From: Thunnus maccoyii
Lineage: Eukaryota; Chordata; Actinopteri; Scombriformes; Scombridae
Length of the DNA stretch: 64,000 bases
NCBI RefSeq assembly: GCF_910596095.1
Contig: NC_056550.1
Span: forward strand, 8,688,501-8,752,500
Direction of reading: 5' to 3'
Shown: positions 59,301 through 64,000 of the stretch, in pieces
Layout: each line of letters starts with the position of its first letter
How positions within the stretch are numbered: the stretch's first letter is position 1
The notes under the pieces: model-generated
Seen by the model: the letters and a program-made list of their open reading frames with translations, nothing else
Told to the model about the DNA's origin: nothing
Databases searched by the model: none
Program-made: the position numbers and the translations under genes

Positions 59301-60868
59301 TCCGCTGCAGGGACAGACACACACATACACACACACACACACACATGAGTCAACACTTCACAGCTTTCAGTCAGCTCAGTGGCATCCTCTCATCTTTTAT
59401 TAGATGAAAGAATAAGGTAATTTTAAACAGTTAAGGGTGTGAAATGGTGCAAATGAAAACATCACACAATAACCACATTTAAGGAGAAAGCTGTTTCAAT
59501 GACAATACAACTTCTACCTGCTTTGCATTGGCCATTCAAATCTAACAGGATTATCAAAAAAGGTACAGGTTAGCTCACCATACATGGAAGTGGATGCATA
59601 ACAAAGATGCTTCAGATATCATACTATATTGTATGCAGATCCAATAATGAGGAGGAAGCTTGATGTGGAAGTAAGACCGTTATGGGTCAGAGAAAGTGCT
59701 GACAATCTTTATTAATATTTAACCTAACAGCAACGCTCTAATGGTGCAGTGACTGTTTCCTGTCTAGACAGCATATACAGAATATATGATACTGTTATTA
59801 CAGACCAAGTAACCTTAAAATCCACTGCATATACTATTATATATCTGCTCACTGACTAAATGAAGATCATTTACACACAAGAGGATAGAGCACATTAAAA
59901 ATACGATACTTACTACATTCATATATCTGCTCCAATTTGTCCACAGAGGACAGGGAGAAAAACTTGTATCCTGATTTGGTGCCAACAGCTAAGGACCTTT
60001 AGAAATGACAGAAATAGACACAACAGCAGCAGCTTTGATCAATCATTGCATCAGCAAGATTATTACACCCAAACCCACCGACTACCGATAAACCACAATA
60101 TCATTACTCAGCTAGCACAGCCGTGTCAAACTGGACACTCGAGGGATCGGCATGCTGATTTCTCTGTCACCAAATGTACTAGTCAGACTGTGGCAGTGGT
60201 CACACGACTGCTGCCGTTTTGCAACAGGAACAGGCCTGTGTGGTTTGGGGCAGTCACCAGCTAATTTAGCAGAATACTCCTCCGTGTCTAACAGTGATAT
60301 ATGTACATGTGTTGCTACAGTATGTGTAAAAAGACAAGCAGTGACCCAGTTTGACATTTTCTCAGCGTTATCAAACAACTGTAACGCCAGTCTTTAATAA
60401 AAACTGACAGAGGACTGCAAAGGAAACATTACAGCTAACGCTACGTCTATCTGCAGCTAATAATCACAACAAATTTCACCTCAGCCCCCCTCAGAAGTTA
60501 CATGACACTAAACCTACATGTGTGGCTAAAGTTAGCCTCGGACCACACAGCATCATGGTAGCTACAAAGCTAACGTTATGCTAGTGACCAGTGAAATTAA
60601 ACATATGCGGACATTTTAATTAGCTAGCTAAACTCAACGTGTATTGGCAACCATTTTAAACCTAAAACACGGCATACAGGCTATATCACTTGGAGCCCTG
60701 TCACCCTTTGGGGCCTCCGGACATGTCTAACGTCAGCTAGCTTGACAGCCCGGGCCATCGGATCCCCAAACACCGTCCCCCGGCCCTGCCTTACGTGTTG
60801 TCCTGGTTAAAGTTGGCGAAGAGGAGCTGGCTTCCGCCGGCGTCCCCGCTTTGACTGGCCAAGTTCAT
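55348..60868 (-). CDS. wipi2: WIPI2, PI3P-binding beta-propeller of autophagy, complete
   Basis: Exons: 60795-60868, 59914-59996, 59135-59304, 58860-58956, 58300-58397, 57964-58056, 57773-57843, 57492-57599, 57184-57348, 56399-56506, 56150-56247, 55348-55460. They total 1278 nt, 425 aa plus TGA. The start [20 protein letters not shown] and the block [20 protein letters not shown] are WIPI2. The seven-bladed PROPPIN fold binds PI3P through FRRG at 223-226. Arg108 (KLNRQ) and Arg125 (NIRDMK) sit at the positions that in human WIPI2b recruit ATG16L1. WIPI2 thereby brings the LC3-lipidating complex to the forming autophagosome. The length and the jump from NQDNT to SLAVG match the shortest human isoform (WIPI2d type), with neither the N-terminal 18-aa insert nor the C-terminal 11-aa insert. 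Identification is essentially certain. Confidence 0.97.
56366..56395 (+). repeat. (TG)n microsatellite
   Basis: TG tract immediately next to the wipi2 donor at 56398; in the transcript it reads as CA repeats a few bases into the intron. Confidence 0.9.
57773..57843 (-). other. wipi2: wipi2 exon with the PI3P-binding FRRG motif
   Basis: Encodes [20 protein letters not shown], with FRRG at residues 223-226. The two arginines bind the phosphoinositide heads in the PROPPIN family. The exon ends in an Arg codon split 2+1 by the donor at 57773. Confidence 0.95.
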
Positions 60869-61014
60869 GAGCTCGGCACCATCGACTTAAAAAGCTCCGG
60901 TAGAAACAGCAGCAGTCGGGCTGAGATTAGAACTGTGACAAGGTGGTAAAGTGTTGAGCTTCACGGAGCCATCGCGCTTTCTTCGCTCTGCTGTAGTGAT
61001 TGTTGTTGTTTTTC

Positions 61015-61019
61015 ATTGG
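61015..61019 (-). promoter_or_regulatory. CCAAT box upstream of wipi2
   Basis: CCAAT in the gene direction, about 150 bp upstream of the ATG at 60868. Confidence 0.5.
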
Positions 61020-61038
61020 GGCTGTTGCTTCACTGTTC

Positions 61039-61050
61039 TGCGCATGCGTT
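61039..61050 (-). promoter_or_regulatory. NRF1-type site upstream of wipi2
   Basis: TGCGCATGCGTT on the plus strand is close to the NRF1 consensus (GCGCATGCGC), about 175 bp upstream of the wipi2 start, inside a CpG-containing promoter. Confidence 0.55.
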
Positions 61051-61059
61051 GATCACGCA

Positions 61060-64000
61060 GCGTGCGGCACCTTTAAAGAGCCAGGACACATTTCTTTTCT
61101 AAGTGCGCAGTCCAGATGATAATAAACAAAATGTGATGACTATCTGATTTTACTGTGAGTGGTATTTTCATTTTTCATATCTCGGCTCCACGAGAGAGAT
61201 AAAGCCGGATCAAATACGGCTCTCCTGGAAACACTTGGCTGTACAGTAACTTCTCTACGTGTGGTGTACCAGCGCCACCATCCGTCAATATGTGCAAATA
61301 ACATCTAAACCAAACAGACGAGATAATATTGATCCTACACATTCAGCTCTGAATGGCATGTTAAATAGTGTATTTATCCAAGATATCACGGATGATACAG
61401 GCCAGCTCCTACCTCCTCTTGACTTCAGCCAAAAGTCAATATAATAATAAATATTAATAAACATTATGTATAAAGCACTTTTCTTCACAAAGTTACAAAG
61501 TGCTTGACAGAAAGAATAAAAAAAAGAATAAAAAAATAATGTTTCATCCAGATTGTCCCATGCAATTTGTCAAACTTCTTTAAAATTTGAAAATATTTCC
61601 ACGTTTGATCAAAAAAATCAAAAAGAAAACAACTAGGCAATGTCGAGTTTATTATGAATTTGAAAAAAATATATTTTGAGTCCATTTCAAAGTGTCTCAC
61701 GACATTGCCTGATATCTCAGTATGATAAATGCTATTTTATCTGTTCTTTGTTTTAGCAGCTTATACTTGATGCCTATAAAATGTTCTCCTTGTATCTTAT
61801 TTATCATTTTCTGGTATTAATAGGAAATGACACTTTTGAGTGATTTATTTTGTGGATGTCGTTGTTACATTCCCCGATTCTAACCGTGCTTGTTAAATGT
61901 GTGAATAAATATGTGAATAAAGCAGTAAAATAGTAACTATGACATGAATCAGCAAGCATGAATCTTACATGTTTTAGTCAGTGTAATGTACCATGTCTAA
62001 CTGTTTTCTGAGTGACAATATAAAAGAAGACATGGTAAAGCATGTAGTACCACATTCCTGCTGTTGTGAATGAAATGTTTCATTTATAACTAATAAACTC
62101 AGCCTTTCTCTAATAGGGGTTTTGCTGCTTCAGCCTTACTTGGTCTGGTATGACCAGTAGCTCATGATGGTTAATGTTAGCTAACTTTATTGAAATTATT
62201 GTGTAACAGACATTACTGATTCAATTCACTGACTTGATGATACTGATCCAGTATGTTTTAGCTTTTACCATTAACCTGCAACTATCACTTGTGACTGCAG
62301 TGGCCGCTGTTCAGCAGAAGTGACATAGTCTTGCTCAAAGCATTGCCAGTCAGTGAGATAATTTGACTCTAAACCTCATTAAAATAATAGTATTATAAAA
62401 GTACTCTATTGCCTCTATTGTTTTTGCATTGTTGTTTGTACATTTTATGTCTATTACAAGAATATTTAGTGTATAGACGGAGTATTTACAGAAATGAACT
62501 AACGTAGATGGATAATTCCATTTGTTTACAATTATTTCAGCTTTTGTGAACTCACCCTACTCATTTATACAGCAGGTCAGATCAGCAGATTTGTGAATGG
62601 CTTGGGTTTCTTCTTGTCTTTAATATGAGTGTCAAAACAAGGTCTGAGGCGTGGGATGAGAAGGAAACCATGAGTGATCTGATGCATTTACTGGAGTGTA
62701 ATTTGGGGTGTGAGTCACAGTTTTTGTCTGGAGTGTATTAGTTTCATTTCACATTCTGGTGTGAGTCTGAGCATGTCAGAGTGTGATCGTGACTGATGCA
62801 AATTGCTCATTGCTGGTTAACAACATGAACTCTATCAGCACAGTGAACTCTGCAGGCAGCAGGAGCAGCCACACTGTCAGTTGGCACAAGTATAAACAGT
62901 AAGCAGGAAAAAGAAGCAACACACCCAAGAAAAACCATAACATCAAATCAGTCCATGATGAATTTTTTTTCCCCATAATGTCTCTGTTGTCCTTAACAAA
63001 AAACAAGCATGTATCAACATGTTTTTAATTCAATCTGAAAGTAGTGAATCCTCTAAATGCCCACTGATTGACCTGGCACTGTCACGTTATATCTGTTTTT
63101 CGGTCATATACAGTTCAAGTTATTTCTATCTGTAGGGCTGCAATGAATCATTATTTCCAAGAACAATTATTCTGCAGATTATTTTCTTGATTAATCTATT
63201 AATCACTTGGTCTATAAAATGTCAGAAAATAGTCATTTTCATTTTCTAAAAACCCCACGCTGATGTCTTCAAAGTGCCAACAGTCTAAAATCCAAAGAGA
63301 TTCTCATATAGAAGAAGAAATCAACAGATTATTTGCCTTTTCCTAAAGAAATTAGTTATGATCAATCAATGATCAATACTATAATATATTACAAGACCTA
63401 CCAATGAGCATTACAGATGCACAGAACATCTTGTGCATTCAGTTTTTTAACTTTTCATCTTTAAAATAAGCACTATGACTCCATCCATCCATCCATTTAG
63501 GAATGATTTTGTTAATCAGAGCATGTAAGCTCTTTGTTTGCTTCCAGGTTGTTGTAATACTGTGTCAACTGTGTCCTTTGGTCCAGTTTACTGTTTTCAG
63601 AGCGTGAGTAGCTGCCTCTCCTCCACAGGTCTGTCGGCACAGGCAGACGTCCAACACACTGCGTACTGGCCTTTGGTTTACACAAGCCATAGCCTCCAAA
63701 TAAACATGATGGGCAGAGAGACGGAGGCAGACGAAATGGAAAGCAAAGGCTGCGTACCCACTGTTAGAGGTGGCTGTGAGGAAAAAGTTTTTCTTTGATG
63801 ATAACGATTTCAAATTAGAAAAGATATTTATTTTAAAGTTTATCTTAAAGGCAGCTGCCAGCAAAACTTTAAAACAATTTGAAAACTAAACATATTCTAA
63901 TGCAGGAACAATGTATTATTTAGTATTATAATATTATGATACATTTGATTAGACTGAAAATTGCAGGGGAATCTATAGTTTCTGTCTAATATTCTCATAT
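61060..64000. other. Upstream flank of wipi2, no gene recognised
   Basis: AT-rich intergenic sequence with a family A repeat (63133-63368) and a short CATC tract (about 63482-63496). Short open frames here lack conserved motifs or splice context. Confidence 0.6.
63133..63368 (+). repeat. Family A repeat copy
   Basis: Starts TAGGGCTGCAATGAATCATT and contains GATTATTTTCTTGATTAATC, TCTATAAAATGTCAGAAAAT and CCCACGCTGATGTCTTCAAA in family order. Confidence 0.75.

Noticed and set aside
61060..64000. Search for another gene upstream of wipi2
   Set aside because: Only short open frames without conserved motifs or splice signals are present, plus a repeat copy.

Overview
This is a 64 kb piece of vertebrate nuclear DNA, almost certainly from a percomorph-type teleost fish. 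The evidence is short introns with canonical GT-AG borders, many CA/GA microsatellites, and several dispersed non-autonomous repeats whose sequence I recognise as typical of spiny-rayed fishes. No prokaryotic, organellar or viral gene was found. Gene models were built by hand by joining conserved protein blocks across splice sites. For three genes the joined exons run in frame from ATG to stop, which is a strong internal check.

Layout. (1) 1-14.5 kb, minus strand: rnf216 (Triad3), an RBR-type E3 ubiquitin ligase. Twelve coding exons cover the start, a very long low-complexity Ser/Thr/Gln/Pro exon, the conserved middle region, RING1 and the start of the IBR. The rest of the IBR, RING2 and the C terminus are not seen and probably lie beyond base 1. 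(2) 16.7-31.6 kb, minus strand: a complete smurf1, a C2-WW-WW-HECT E3 ligase of 730 aa in 18 coding exons with a 7.2 kb first intron. (3) 34.7-51.4 kb, plus strand: a complete sarcomeric myosin heavy chain of 1942 aa in 43 coding exons. It is assigned to myh16 (superfast/masticatory type), largely because it sits next to smurf1 as in mammals. (4) 55.3-60.9 kb, minus strand: a complete wipi2 of 425 aa in 12 coding exons, a PI3P-binding beta-propeller of early autophagy. The stretches 31.9-34.5, 51.9-54.0 and 61.1-64.0 kb are intergenic and hold mostly repeats.

Biology. Two ubiquitin ligases and an autophagy initiator flank a muscle motor gene. RNF216 and SMURF1 have both been linked to autophagy in the literature, but nothing here shows that the genes are co-regulated. 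In human, RNF216 and WIPI2 lie at 7p22 while SMURF1 and MYH16 lie at 7q22, so this window joins the two human blocks. Promoter-like motifs occur at all four genes: a ZNF143-type site (rnf216), a palindromic CRE (smurf1), CArG plus TATA (myh16), and NRF1 plus CCAAT (wipi2).

I found no undescribed multi-gene system. The most unusual points are a GC-AG intron in myh16 made mostly of CTCCT repeats, a cluster of near-perfect hairpins in a later myh16 intron, a foldback element of about 860 bp in rnf216 intron 1, the 457-codon low-complexity exon of rnf216, and an apparent transposon copy carrying a ZNF143-like site.
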